From NCBI GenBank assembly GCA_027625915.1, contig JANTQA010000057.1, positions 4,030,001 through 4,094,000 on the forward strand: a DNA stretch of 64,000 nt. The letters are read 5' to 3'. Source of the DNA: Anaeramoeba flamelloides. Lineage: Eukaryota; Metamonada; Anaeramoebidae. The notes under the pieces are model-generated. The model was not told the origin of the DNA. It ran no database searches and saw only the letters and a program-made list of their open reading frames with translations. Position 1 is the first letter of the stretch. Each line of letters opens with the position of its first letter. The translations under genes and the position numbers were made by a program. Positions 11,627 to 24,997 of this stretch are shown here, piece after piece.

Positions 11627-14600
11627 ATGAGATCAAACGAGAACAACAACAAAAAGAAAGCAAAAGTAAATGATCAGCAAGAGAAACAAACGAACCCATG
11701 GATAAGCGGATTAGCTGGAACTTCTATTCCTGTAATTTCAACTGTTTTAACTCTTCCATTTGGTATGTGGTTTCTCATTTAATGACTCCTTTCTTCTCAA
11801 ACACTCTTTATGTTTCTTTTTTTAGTTCTGAACAATTTGATTACAAAAAACAATTTGTTCATTATTTTGTAAAATGAAAAAAGTGATACCAAAATTTCTA
11901 AAAAGTTTGAAAGTTTGTTGAATTGTTTTATCGAGAATTTTAAAAAACTTTCTGGACAGTTTTTAAAATGCTTTTACAACTTTTATTGCTTTTTTTAAAA
12001 AAAATTTTTTTTAAAAATTGAAATCAAAAACACAAAACTGAAACAAACAACAATAATAAACAATAAACGAGTTCAAAAAAAAAAAAAAAACAAGAACAAA
12101 CAAATCAAATAATAAACAAGATCCATTAACCAACAGAAACTTTACTAATGCTTTCCGCTCTTTCATTACTGTTGTCTTTCACTTTTTTTACAAAAAGATC
12201 TTGCCAAAACAAGGATGCTAACAACACAAAATCAAAAAAAATTGGGTGTAATTGAGTCCCTACGAGAGTTATCATCACAGGGAAATATTAAAGTGTATTG
12301 GACTGGGCTAACACCCACACTGTGCGCACTCTTGGTGAACTGGTCGGTCTACTTTACGAGTTACGAGAAAGTTAAGCAATTTCTTCATACAACTACCGAT
12401 CACAAAACAGGAATTAACTTTTTCTCGTCCATGGCCTCTGGGGCGCTTTCTGTTTCCTTTGGCAACCCATTTTGGGTAGCAAAAATCAGGATGCAAAGTG
12501 AGTCGCACCTCCCCTTGGAATCTCGACAGTATACGGGAACATTCCAAACAATAAGAAAGATCTATAAGGAAGAAGGAACCGCAAGCCTGTTTTCAGGAAT
12601 TGGTTCGTCAATATTAGGGCTTGCTAATATTGGTATTTATTTCCCAATGTACGAAAAAATAAAACAAGAAATCCTTAAAAGAAAAGTTGCAAATTTGAAT
12701 TATCTATCAAACATAAACACAGAAAATTTTGGTTATTCCAAAGACACACAAGAACAAAACGAAGAAGACGAAGAAGAAAAAATGAAATTAAATGTTTATG
12801 AGTTATTTTTGGCTTCTGCAATCGCTAAATCAGCAGCAAGTGGGTTTTCTTATGTAAGGCTTTCTTTTTTTTTTTTTTACTATTGATTCTAAATACAGCG
12901 ATCTAAAGATCCCATACATGATAATGAACAAATTTGAAAAAAAAATTAAATATTTGATAAATTTTACCCTTTTAAATAACTTCAATTATAATAAACACTA
13001 TTGGTTAATTATGGATCTTTGATCGAAAATTATTTTTCGAGATATTTAACAATTTAAGTTGGAAAATCCAATTTTTCAGTTTCTATTAAGATTTTTTTTC
13101 AGTTTAATAGTAAAAAATTTGAAAAATATTTTTGCTCCTAGCTAAGATGAAATTTTATTATATTTCAAAAGTATTTTAAATCTGATGAATATCTTTCAAA
13201 TAGCAAATCAATTATTTTGACAATTAAAGAATTATTTGATCTTTTAAATTGGAAAAAATAATTTTGTTTTTGATTTTTTCGTTAGGTTTTTTTTAATTTT
13301 TGAAATTAACAGAAAATTTTTGAAAATTTTCGGTTTATTTCAAAAAGTAAAAAAAACCTAGGACACTTTTCGTTAGGTTTTCTTGAGTTTTCTGTTTATT
13401 TCTAAAGTAAAAAAAACCTAGAAAACTTCACAAATAAAACAGAAAACCACAAGAAAACCTAGGACACTTTTCGTTAGGTTTTTTTACTTTTTGAAATAAA
13501 AAGAAAATTTAAGAAAATTTCGGTTTATTCCAAAAAGTAAAAAAAAACCTAGGCACTTGACGGACACTTCCGTTAGTTTTTTTTTAATTTTTGAAATTAA
13601 CATAAAATTTAATAAATTCTAGGTTTATTCCAAAAAGTAAAAAAAAAACGCCGTTAGGTTTTCCAAAATTTAAAAGAATCGAGTTAAATCTTTGATTTTA
13701 CTATATTATTTTGAATTCTGGAAAACCTAGGCACTTGACGGACACTTTCGTGAGGTTTTCCAGAATTTAAAAGAATTGAGTAAAATCTATGATTTTTCTC
13801 TATTACTTTGAATTTTGGAAAACCGTCGTTAGCTTTTCTTGAGTTTTCTGTTTTATTAGTTAAGTGTTCTAGGTTTTTTTGAGTTTTCTGTTTATTTGGA
13901 AAATCAATAGATTTTCGTTAGGTTTTTTTTACTTTAGAAATAAACCGAAAATTTATTAAAATTTTCTTTTTATTTCTAAAGTAAAAAAAACCTAGAACAC
14001 TTCATAAATAAAATAGAAAACCTCAAAAAAACCTAGAACACTTAACTAATAAAACAAAAAGCCTCAAGAAAAGCGCCGTTAGGCTTTTTTTAATTTAAGA
14101 AATAAACTGAAAATTTCAGAAATTTTCGGTTTATTTCGTAAATTAAAAAAAAACAGAGGCACTCTACGGCACGTGACGGCACTCTACGGACACTTTCATT
14201 AGGTTTTCCAAAATTTAAAAGAATAAGGTAAAACCAAAGAAATTTTCGGTTTATTCCAAAAAGTAAAAAAAAAAAACCTAGGCACTTGAAGGACACTACC
14301 ATTAGTTTTTTTTTAATTTTTGAAATAAACTGAAAATTTTTGAAAATTTTCGGTTTATTACAAAAAGTATAAAAAACTAGGACACGGAATATTTATCATC
14401 AGTTATTTTTTTTTCATAATTGAGTTTTTTTTAGATAATAAGAGCGGTTTCAAAACTGTTAGTTATTATCTATTCAAAAAAATATCCTAAAGTTGGATTT
14501 AAAGAAAATTCATTGTCACATCCATTTAAAAATGTTTACCCCAAAATTGACCTTTTTTTCTAGACTAGAGACTTTTAAAAAATCATAGTACTATTAACAA

Positions 14601-17600
14601 CAATAAATACAACAGCCTCAAGATTTTTAAGAACTGTAATGTTGATTATATTGTGAATAAACTTGATTAACAAGGATGAAATGATTAAATGAAGTAGTAG
14701 TTTTAACTAACTTGGAATTGGAAATTTTATTTTTTCATACTAGTGTATTGGCAAACTTTAACACATTACAAAAATTCAACTCATTTTGTTTTGAGGGTTG
14801 GGTATTGGAAGAACCAAACACACTCATACTTTTATCAGATTTAAATTGACTTTTAAGATTAGATCTTGAATTAATATAAATGGTTAAAAAATATTAAATG
14901 ATTTTGTTTCAAATTTCTTCATAATTACAAATTTTGTGAGATTCAATTTTTTTTTGTCTCAAGAGATTAGCGTCTACCAATGAGAAGTCTAAGATCAAAG
15001 TGTGCTGTTATTGAAGGTAAATGGTATCAGTGCCTCTTTGTTCAAATGCCTCTAAAAATTCATATTAGTAAAATAGTAATATTTGTTGATCCCATCAATT
15101 AAAAAATTTTTTTATATTAGTCAAAAAAATCCAAGAATTTCAGAAAAAAATCGACATTTCGAGACAAAAAATAAAGGTTGAACCATCAATATTCAGACCA
15201 CAAAAGTTGCAAAAAATCTTTCTGAAATTTGTCTCGAAATGGAGATTAGTTGCTAAAAAATTCATTTTTTTCAAAAATTGAATAATTAACTAGGAGATTA
15301 TTTTTGAAATTTATTTTTACAAATTGAAATTATATTGATAATAAAACTAGCGTTATAAAGAGGAAACCAAACTAATTGGTCTTTGGGGGGTTTATTCTGA
15401 TAATTACTGAGAAAATCTTGAAATTAAAAAAAAATACAAAAATGGTGATTTTTTTAGGTTCTAAATAAGAATTTTTAAATACTGGAATACTTTTATTTTG
15501 GATTTACATTTTTATTTTTGGATTGGGAAAAGTAATTAAAAAAAAAAAAATTATTTCCAAAATATGTTTTTTAATTGTGATCATTAAAAAAAAATCCAAT
15601 AATTTATTGTGCAATAATATTTATAAAAGATTTTTTAGAGTCACAGAAATCATTCAGACCACGTAGCACTAATATATAATTTACACCCAATTACAACATA
15701 CTTTATTTATAGACGAATCTATGGCGAGGCTAATCCCTCAAAATTGAAAAAATGATCTTTTTCAAATTTTTTGTCAAAAAATTACAATTTAATCTTTCAA
15801 AATCTTCATAATTCTTTTTTAAAGTTGATTTAAAGAACCCTTTATTTCTTGTTTATATACTATCCCCCCCTATTTCAATATTTCTGTTATTTCTACAGTC
15901 AGCCAATATTTTTAGCATGGTTTAAATTTTCGTAAAAGACAAAAGTTAAAAACACGGTTTAGTTACACCACTGTACTTTCTGATATTTTTTTTGTTTTTT
16001 ATTTTTATTGAAAGTTTTAATTCGGGGAACTGCCAGCTTCGTAAAATGATCTGGGTATTAAATTTGTTATGACACAAACCTAACCATTTTTAATTATGAT
16101 TTTTGGTTCTCACAAAAAACTAGTTTCAAAAATCAGATGATTTGGTACTGAGAATGAAAACTTATAATATATTTTCAAAAAAGTGGGGTACTTTTTATTT
16201 ATTTTGCATTTCCATAAAAATATCTTTCCAAGTATTTCTATTCATAAATTGGTAATATCAAATTAAGAGGAATTTTAATACTTATTGAATTAGGACTTAT
16301 TGTTGGTATTTCAAAAAATGTTCATTAAAATATCTTCAAAAAAAATGAAAAAAAAAATTGAACCTTTTTTGGAGAAAACAATACATGGCCAATTTCAATA
16401 AAAAAAATTAGCAATATGATAAGAATATAAACAATTTTTAAAACAATAAAATACTGTTATCTTGTTTTAATTGTATTCAACATTTTATCAAGATTAAATC
16501 TCTTTGGAAAAAAAAAAATATGATCAAAAATATCCAATAAACATCAATTTTCAGGACAAAAAAATATTCTTTAAAATTTGTGATCAGAAACTTTACTATC
16601 TTTTATTAAAGTAAACTCTTTTTCAAATAAAATGGCACAAAAAATTTCAAGAATTATTCATAATTGAATCAAATTAATTGTAGTATCATTCTAAAAATCT
16701 AAGAAACGCTTTAAAACATAAAAAAAAACACTCAAATGAATCTTTAAAACTCAATAAAACAAAACAATAAAAATTAAAATTCAATATTTTAAAAATTGAT
16801 GTGCCCTTTTATTTGAAATGAGAAATCTCATTTTGGAAATTGTAAAAGAAATAAAATTATAAAATCAATAAAAACCTTTGAACAAGGTGAATTTAGAAAA
16901 AGTTCTCTACATTTTATTGGGAATTCTTGACACGTCAAACTTTTGTTCTTGAAAGTCTCATTTTCAAGATAAAGCCCCAATTCGTCTGGTATTTTGTAGG
17001 AATGTTTTTTCTTTATTTCTCTTTTCGTTGTTCCATACATCAATCTAATAATGGTATTTCTTAATCACCACATCTAGCTCATTCGAAACCAAACTTAAAC
17101 TGTTTCCATTTACACACAGGTAGATTATTTCCAAATTGGTTTCTTCTTATATTGCTTTTTCATTTTCCAACTGTTCAATACCCGATAAATAAATAGAAAA
17201 AAAAATGAAAAAATGAAAAAATGAATAATTAAAATGAAAATCACCAATTGGCAATTATCTTATTAACAATCAAATTCAATGGTATTGGTGATTTGAGAGG
17301 TGTACCCTTTTGTTTGAAAAAGAGTTTAATTTCTTTTCAAAAAAAAAAAAACGCACTGGATTATTATAAAGAATCAATTAATGATGAATAATAATTTTGG
17401 ATATTTAAATATTAATATTAAAATTCAGTTTAATTAAGGCACCTTAAAATAAAATTGCCCTTCTCTTCTGAAAATAGCTTACAATACAGTCAAGAGTGAA
17501 AAGACGGGAATTCAATTGTTTATTTTTTTGAATGGGTTTTACTTAATATAAAATATTTTTTATCTCAATAAAATTTTTGCAAAATTATTACAAAAAATTT

Positions 17601-20600
17601 TTTTCCAAAACTTTTTTTATTTTTTAGTTTTGTTAGTACACTTTTCAGAAATTTTATGATTTTGACTGAGATAATTTTCAATTAAAATCAAAAATAAAGA
17701 AAACACTTAAAAAATTCAAAATTGAACAATTACTCTTTGTTTACTTTCCATCATTTTTTTTTTTTGCTCAAAGATCTAAAATATTAATAATTGGATCTAA
17801 TATTTCAAGAAAAAATAAATTAGGTTAGATGAAAATATTTTTTTTTATGAACAAAATTTAGAAAAAAATTAGACTTTGTTCCATAAAAAAATTATTTGAT
17901 ATGAACATTTTAGAACTAACTTTTTTTTTATTACAAGTAATAATTGAATTTAAATATTTTTTGCCCCCCCCCCCCCAACTATAGATTAAAAACCAGGTTT
18001 AGATTCTTTCACACTCTTTAAAAATAACACCAAAAAAGTAAAAAAAAATCAAACCCTTTTTTATTTTATTTTTTTTGGTGTACCTCACTCTATCTAAAAA
18101 AATTATTAAGAAGATTGTTTGAAAGGGTTTTCAAAAATGGTGGAATTTTAATTTAATTTTTATTTTATTCCGGGTAACCATTTAAACACGAAACGACTAA
18201 CCCACGAAAAGGACATAAATATTGAAAATTTTTTTCACACTTCAGTAAATCACTTTTTTTACAAGAAAACGTGTCAATGTTCAGCAATTCTTTAACACTA
18301 AGCAGATTACACCAAGTTGGTTTTAAAAATATTTGAATTATCCATGCAAAATCAGTTTTTATTTTATTTTTCCACTTTTTTGTGGCTAAATAAAATAATT
18401 GAAAAAAAGATTAGAGAGAATATGTTCAACTGTTACAAAAATTATTTCTTCGTTAAATTTTGTTATTAAAAAGAAATAGATAAAATGTCTAGTATAAAAG
18501 TTTTGATTAGGTTGGAATTCCGAAATTTTCGAAATTTTTTTTTTTTATTATTATTTTATTTGGTGAGAATTCCAATGAACAACCCCCATAATAAAATCAA
18601 TTTAGCACTAGTTTACCACAGTTAAATAAATTTGCCTTTTTATTAGCGTAAATATTTCCAAAACCAACTTATTTTGAAAAATCTAAATCATATCTCTTTT
18701 TTCACGAAATCTCGTTACTGACTAAAAAAGAGATATTTCTACAGATCAGCTTTAGAAAAAAAAATATTTGTATTTTCACTGCCCACAATTAAAAAAACAT
18801 TATCGTCTTCTAAATAATAATAATACAGACGTCGGCCGTGTCATACCGAAGTACATCAGTTCAACCTGTCCAAAATACCAAAAAAAAAAAAATTACAACC
18901 AAAAACAAGAAAAAAAAAAAAAAAGTAATTAATCATAAACAGAACGAAATTAATCAAATTTCAATCAAAACAGGACAATTTAAACAAAAAAAAAAAAAAA
19001 AAAAAAAAAAGGAGAAAATTAGAACTTTTAAATTTTCAAAACTTCGGACTTGAAGATTTTAACTACGTAAAAGAACCTGGGCAAATTTACTAACACCCCA
19101 AGCAAAACTTTGATAATAAAAATAATGTTCTACAATTTTTCGAGAAATTATTTGATGAAAAATTAGTTCCTGTTTTATTAAAACATATAAACTTTGAATT
19201 AAAAAAAAAAATGAATCCAAAGACAGCTGCTTTAAAAAAGACTGCACGAAAAGTTTTATAAATTGTTACTTTAAACCGACAAATTCAACCCTTTTAAACA
19301 GCTTGGGCTACACTTTTTAAAACTTTTAAGTTACACACTTTTTTAAAACAGCAGTACTGAAAAATATAACGATAAAATAAAAATTAATGAATTTTTTAAG
19401 GAAGATATAAAAAAAAATTATCGATCATTTTTATAATAGATATTCACCCAAATACATCACTTAGTTTATCGTGTATTCAAAAGCAATAAACAACCAAGTT
19501 TAGCGTGATAAAATTTTGATATTTTTCACAATTGAAAAATACAATAGCCCGTAAAATTAAGACATCTTATAAGATGATTATTTCAATAATTTTAGTTTTT
19601 AATTGGGTAATAAAAGTATTAATTCTTTTGCATCATGTTTTATGACAACAAACTAAAATTCAAAAATAATATAATAACCAACAATTCAAAACCCCAAGTA
19701 GTTTATATTATTTTTATTTAAATTAACACATAAAATTATTTTATTAGAAAATTTTCAACCTTTTGAAAATCACATTTTACAATTTATTCTTGATCTCGTC
19801 TTATTTGCCATTCTTTACTATTTTTTTTAAAAAAAAATTGGTGATCAAATAAATTGGAATTTAAAATGAACATTTACTTCAGAATTCAAAAAAAAAAAAT
19901 CATTGATTTCAACAAGAGAATTCAGATTTTTCAACTAACTATTGTTAAACATTCTGGATTTCTATATTGATACAAAAAAAAATGATCTAGAATTTTCAAT
20001 AAATTACTTATAACAAAATCCTGCACTTTCAACATTTGGTCAAATTAATTTTTTTTTTTTTTTTTGAGTTGAATTTTATGTTAAAGTAAGAGGCAATAAT
20101 ATTTACTTTGAATATTTTTTACAAATATGTATCTATCTAGATATATCCGGGAAGGAATAAATGTTGGCTAATTATTATTTGATCTTAAAGATCAATTTTT
20201 TGATCCCTTATTTTTTGAATTTGAATTTATTTTTAGTTACCAAATGAAACCTACAAATTAGTCATTTTTAAAAAATAAATATGAATGTTTAATCTTAAAA
20301 ATCAATTAATAATTAATAAATCCATAATCAAAAAAACCCTCTTCCTTTTTCTGTATTACTTTTCTTGTAATTAATTTTCTTTTAATTAATTTTCTTTTTT
20401 AAAATATTAGCCAAATGAAGTTGTTCGTGCAAAATTACAGAATCAAAAAACTTCAAAAGATCAAAAAAGAAAAACTTTCTTTGGAGCTGCAAAAGAAATT
20501 TATTCTAACCATGGACTTTCTGGGTTTTATACTGGCTTTGGTGCAAATTTATTAAAGGTCGTGCCTTCAAATGCAATTAGCTTTACTTGTTACGAATTAT

Positions 20601-20632
20601 TTTCAAGGTATTTGCATCTAAAATTAAAATAA
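11627..20632 (+). CDS. Mitochondrial carrier (SLC25), PxW branch, three exons
   Basis: Exons inferred at 11627-11762, 12198-12853 and 20411-20632; introns are 435 and 7557 bases with GT-AG ends, and the frame is kept across both junctions. The 337-residue product has the three carrier signatures: PFDLAKTR (P44-R51, split by intron 1), NPFWVAKIRMQ (P136) and YPNEVVRAKLQ (P265). The PxW form in repeat two is typical of the folate, pyrimidine-nucleotide and NAD carriers (SLC25A32/33/36, NDT). These have six membrane helices and exchange solutes across the inner mitochondrial or related-organelle membrane. An acidic insert (EQNEEDEEEK, about residues 227-236) sits before the third repeat. The start is the first in-frame ATG; the gene ends at TAA after ELFSRYLHLKLK. 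AGG-TATTTG at the end could be read as a splice donor, but the terminal helix is already complete. Substrate is not determined. Confidence 0.9.
13280..14387. repeat. Hairpin-module repeat, 1.1 kb array
   Basis: At least three kinds of self-complementary module alternate here. Module A pairs GTTAGGTTTTTTTACTTTTT with AAAAAGTAAAAAAAACCTAG around a TTTCGGTTTATTTC-type loop. Module B pairs GGTTTTCCAGAATTTAAAAG with CTTTGAATTCTGGAAAACC around GAGTAAAATC. Module C pairs TTGAGTTTTCTGTTTTATT with its complement. The joins are GC-richer linkers such as CTAGGCACTTGACGGACAC and GAGGCACTCTACGG. Related blocks are at 8.4, 9.1, 32.5 and 57.1 kb. I counted roughly ten hairpins by eye. Confidence 0.8.
16165..17520 (+). 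repeat. Dispersed repeat R, copy a, interrupted by a family 2 element
   Basis: The parts 16165-16611 and 17333-17520 align in order with the uninterrupted copy at 54937-55550. Landmarks are TTCAAAAAAGTGGGGTAC, CCAATTTCAATAAAAAA, CAATAAACATCAATTTTCA and AAATAGCTTACA. The 16612-17332 element is absent from the other copy, so it inserted later. Confidence 0.65.
16612..17332 (+). mobile_element. Inverted-repeat element family 2, copy 1
   Basis: About 720 bp. The left end TAAACTCTTTTTCAAATAAA is the inverse of the right end TTTGTTTGAAAAAGAGTTTA, with the match running to about 28 bp (continuing GGCACA/TGTACC). The symmetry fits AACTC...GAGTT termini in a duplicated TA, as in Tc1/mariner-type MITEs (inferred). 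A second end-like segment (TGTGCCCTTTTATTTGAAAT at about 16800) divides it into a roughly 210 bp left unit and a longer right unit. The copy at 30767-31471 has both units; 60354-60561 has only the left unit. The 71-codon frame inside is not convincing, so the element looks non-autonomous. Confidence 0.8.
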
Positions 20633-23528
20633 TTTTTTTTATTAGATACAAGTATAGAAAAATTTAGTTTTTATTTCTTTTCAATTTTATTTATTTTTTA
20701 TAAAGTTTTTTTTTTTTCTTTGAATTGAAATATTTTGTTTAAAACAACAAAATAATTTTTATTTTGATTTTAATTTTTATTATAAATTATAGAAAAGTCA
20801 AACAAAAGTAATAAACTCTTTTTCAGTCAAAGAGGCCCAGTTTTATTGAAGAAATAGAACATATTCTAGAGTTTAATTCATTATTCTTCTCAAAATAAAA
20901 TTTCAATTTTTAGATCAAAATCATTTTTTCTCGTTTTGTAGTATTTTTTCTTTTTTTTTTATTTATATTCTTCTTTTCTTTTTTCTTTTTTTTTTTTTTT
21001 TATATATTTTTTTTTAAAAAAAGCCTAAGAAAAAAAAAAAAAATGTTTACAACTCCAAATCAGCATTAAGAAAAGTGAGTCTTTTTATTTTCTTTTAAAA
21101 TTCATACATTTACAATTAAAAAATCAAATTGTAAACCAATTTTAATTTTCCAAAGAAATTGAGAAATTTTGTACGAGACTTTCCAATGAAAGGGGATCAA
21201 CAAATTATTTAACATTTTTTTTTTTTTGAAATTTATAGCTTGTTCAGGTATTATGTTTATGATTATCGACTTTAATCTGAAGTTTATATTTTCTCTTATT
21301 TCGAAACCTTCGTAGTTTGGTTAATTCTTTAAAAAAAGTTAATTTTTTCTTTTTTGGCGCGGCCACTTACGTGAAATCGAGTCTAGTATTGTTATTTGAT
21401 TTGAAATTATAGCTTCATTAAACACAAATAAAAATCTCTTATTAAAAAAATATTTTTTTTATGATTTATTTATCTGTGTTTTCCAAATTTTAATAATTTT
21501 ATGACTTTTTTTGATATTCTATTTTAAATCTCAACAAACCCTCATATTATTTTTTTTACAAAATCAACACTTTGATCTAAATTTTTATCATAAAATGAGT
21601 CTATGTTGGTATTCATTAAAAACCACAATATTATTCTTAAACAACTTTTTTCTTTCAAAACCAAAATTATCTAGAATCAATTTGAGGTAATAAGTTTCAA
21701 AATCATTAAAAGCTGAAAATTCTATTTTTTATTGAAAATTGTTTGCGATTTTTTTTATATATTTATTAATTAAAATTATCCAAAACGAATGATAAATCAA
21801 ATAATTAATATTATAATCTATTATTATTTTGACTTTTTATTTTAAATTTTTGTTTTCATTTGATATTATCTTCAATTTTAAATAATAATGCGAGTCAAGT
21901 AATTTTTGTGTTATATTATACATATTTTTTTCAGATGATAAAGAAAAAAAAGGGATTTCTAGTAAAAAATAATCAAATTATTTGACAATAAATACATTAT
22001 AAAAATTTAAAAACTGGTTACCTTTGATTATTTGTTCACTAAATAACAATAAAAAAAAGAAAATATATAAGGAAAAAACACAAAAATCAAATAATCCAAA
22101 ATATAAAAAAATAATTATCATGATTTATTTGATTTGAAAACAAATACTTTATTACTGTTTCTAGTTTGACAGATAATAACGAAAAAATATTTTTTTAAAG
22201 TGGTACATGATGATACTTGAGAGTTCTGAAACTGACTAATTTATACATTTTTACACTTAAATAATATTTTTTTTTTTTTTTTTTTTTGAGTCTGGAATTG
22301 GTCCAAAAAGAAGAATTATAATAAGGTGATTATATAAAAAATGAAAAAAAATAAGTTCTAATTAATTTTTTGAACTTTTGATTCCACCTCGATCAATAAA
22401 TAATAGAACAAACAAATAAAAACCAATCATTCGTTTGCTAATCAGATATTAACGAATTTATTATCAAGGCTATATCTTTGCCTTGGAGGCGAATTATTGG
22501 AAACAAATTCGCTAAATATTAAATTGTTTTATCCATTGAAGACAAAAGATGGTTTAAAATTCCCAAAGAGAATACTACACTATCCAGCTTTTAAATATTG
22601 TCCATTTCCTCTTTTATTTTTTTGTATATCAAGAAATCCCTAAATTTAATGAATTATTAAATCCTCACATAATATGAGTATTCTTAATAGACACAGATTT
22701 TCAATATCTGATCAAAATTTCTTAACTTAAACGAGTAAAAAAAGTTTTTCTTTATTATTTTTGTAATTAAATTTATAGTTTTCGTTTTTTTTTCACCTTA
22801 TTAAATTATTTAAAAGACGTTTTTTTATCTTTTTTATTTGAAAAAAAAAGAGAACAAACATTTTTTTTTGTAAATGAGTTTCTTTTTTGTTTTGAATAAA
22901 AAAATAAAAAAAAAAATTATTTCAATTTAGATATTGTTTTCATACAAATAAAGGAATTAACCCCCTTTCCAAAATTCCCCAAAAAATCTGGAATATTTTA
23001 TTTTACCATTAATAACCAAATACTATGATTAATTGTACAAAAATAATTCTTCAAAATAGGAATACCAGAAATGTATACATAAATCATATTTATTAGTCAC
23101 AAAATTCCCAAAAAAACCAATAACTAAAGTGTTGTAAAATAAATATAAATAAAAGGTTTAATTTAAAATTTTCAGCTTAAAATAAGTCTTAATTTACATA
23201 AATAAAATTGGAAAATAAGAAAATCAGAAAAAGTTAAAAATTTGCCTAATAATAAAAGGATTTCTCATAATATTTGTACAGTAACTACAATACCCTCTTA
23301 ATCTTTTCAACGAGGTAATCCTTTTCTTTACCCTATTATCTAAAATTATTTAGAACAAATTTATCAAATAAAAAATTTTTCAAGATCATTTTTCTATTTT
23401 TTTCGATTTTCTTACTGACTTTCAACATGGAGTACAATAAAAAATAGATAGTTTTTTTTTTTTGAAAATACAATTGTAATTTTTTTTATACTTTTTTGTC
23501 TAAAAAATATATCACATTTATGTCAACC

Positions 23529-23531
<3 letters not shown>

Positions 23532-23561
<30 letters not shown>
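23532..23561 (+). repeat. (AT)n microsatellite
   Basis: Fifteen tandem AT dinucleotides. Confidence 0.95.
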
Positions 23562-23563
<2 letters not shown>

Positions 23564-24220
23564 ATGATTTTTTACAAATAATTTGTGACCGGTTGGAATA
23601 GATTATTTATTATTTTAGGTATAAAATTGTTAAAGATATTAAATATGTAAAATGGGCTTTCCAGAAAATTCAAATTTAATTATTGACATTTATAAGCATA
23701 AATATAGAATGTTTTCAAAAATAGAGTTTTTACAATTTTCAAAATAAATAAAGACTTCCTTGTATTTTTCCAAATTCAGTATTACCAAACAAAATATCCG
23801 TTTTACTTTTTGGACCAAAACTGTTTTTTCAATATAAACTCGTTTGGTGAATACCAATACTTTGTTTGAAAGATTATTTTTTTCAAAAAAATTGAAAAAT
23901 ATTTCTATGCCAAATATTTTTTTGATAAAAATTATTATTTGTAAGCCAAATTTCAAAATTAGGGGCAAACTTTATTATAATTATTTTATTCTTTTTTTAT
24001 TTGTCTTTCAAAATGTAATATGATTACACTATATTTTTATTTATTAATCTATATTGGTTATTATCTCTAAAATCTTTAGTAAAATACATTATTATTTCAA
24101 AAAAAATATTCAACAAATTTTTTTCTGATCAAAAATCTGCCACTATTTTTGAAATTTAGTTTATATTAAGATAATTAGAAATTATATTTTTTATATTACC
24201 GTTTTTGTATAAATACATAG

Positions 24221-24288
24221 AACTCTTTATTTATCCGCGAAAATTGTAAAAACTTTACATTTTACAGCATTCATATTTACACTAGTAT
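24221..24288 (-). repeat. Short dispersed repeat, minus-strand copy
   Basis: On the minus strand it reads GTGTAAATATGAATGCTGTA then AGTTTTTACAATTTTCGCGG. A plus-strand copy is at 28567-28632 (GTGTAAATATGAGTGTTGTA, AGAGTTTTTACAATTTTCGA) and a shorter match at 23700-23755. It lies at the outer edge of the left arm of the inverted repeat. Confidence 0.6.
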
Positions 24289-24564
24289 TACAAAAAAAAA
24301 AAAGCTAGTAATTATTTTTTATTTTTATTATCTGAATTGCTCCCTATAATCTTTTGTATATATTCATAATCAAATTATTAGCATCTTTAATAAATAAACG
24401 AACTGTTGATCCAAAATCTTTATATTGTCCTATCATAAAAAATTCATATTTTTAATTGCAACACTTACTAAACAATGGAAAATCAAATTATTCAATAATT
24501 TTTGAAATTTATTCATAAGTATATAATTTGATAGAAAAATTCAATATTATAATTAAAAATTCCA
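24289..24564. repeat. Large inverted repeat, left arm
   Basis: Pairs with 24998-25353 at high identity (close to nine bases in ten by eye over most of the length). Landmarks: TAATTATTTTTTATTTTTAT at the outer edge, ATATATTCATAATCAAATTA, TATTGTCCTATCATAAAA and TTCAATATTATAATTAAAAA at the inner edge. The spacer of about 430 bases contains a family 3 element. Confidence 0.85.
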
Positions 24565-24745
24565 TCCCAAGAGATTTTTTGGAGATATTCTATTTAATTT
24601 CTTCTATTAAAAATGAAAATTTAATTTTTCAAATAATATTTAACAATAAATCGGAAATAAATGAATATTTTTTGGATCGGTTATAATTTAAAAAATTATA
24701 TCATTTTGAATAGGAGAGATAAATTAATAATAATTATAAAGATAT

Positions 24746-24973
24746 TACTGTTAATTGTAAAATAAAAAGATCAAAATTTTCTACAGCTTTGTAAAAAATG
24801 CAAAACTCCAAGAAATAAAATAAAATCATCAAAAGCCCCTTTTTTAAAAAGGAAATTAATAATTTAAACTTGTTTTATGATAAGGAAAAATTCGAACTTA
24901 TTACATCTATTTGAAAATCTCTTTTGGAAAGCTGAATGATAATTTAGTTCCATTTATTTTACAACAAATAGTA
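24746..24973. mobile_element. Inverted-repeat element family 3, copy 1
   Basis: Left end TACTGTTAATTGTAAAATAA; right end is its imperfect inverse (TTATTTTACAACAAATAGTA). The arms continue inward as AGATCAAAATTTTC and GGAAAGCTGAATGATAATTT, about 55 bp per arm. Two more copies lie in the introns of the two synthetase genes. It sits in the spacer of the 24.3-25.35 kb inverted repeat. Confidence 0.75.
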
Positions 24974-24997
24974 ACCTGTTTACAAGAATTCTCACAG

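Larger units (their letters stand above)
12854..20410 (+). other. Giant 7.56 kb intron of the carrier gene
   Basis: Donor GTAAGG follows FSY; acceptor ATTAG precedes PNEVVR, restoring the conserved third carrier motif. No internal gene was recognised. Contents are a 1.1 kb hairpin-module array, a dispersed repeat interrupted by a family 2 element, a 13-base poly-C run (17964-17976), a Lys-coding poly-A stretch near 18.9-19.0 kb and many homopolymers. Confidence 0.8.

Noticed and set aside
15155-15243. Small inverted pair CATTTCGAGACAAA / TTTGTCTCGAAATG
   Set aside because: Only 14 bases, no element-like boundaries; not listed as a feature.
18838-19053. Lys-rich 71-codon frame in the carrier intron
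   Set aside because: Driven by poly-A tracts; no start context or family.
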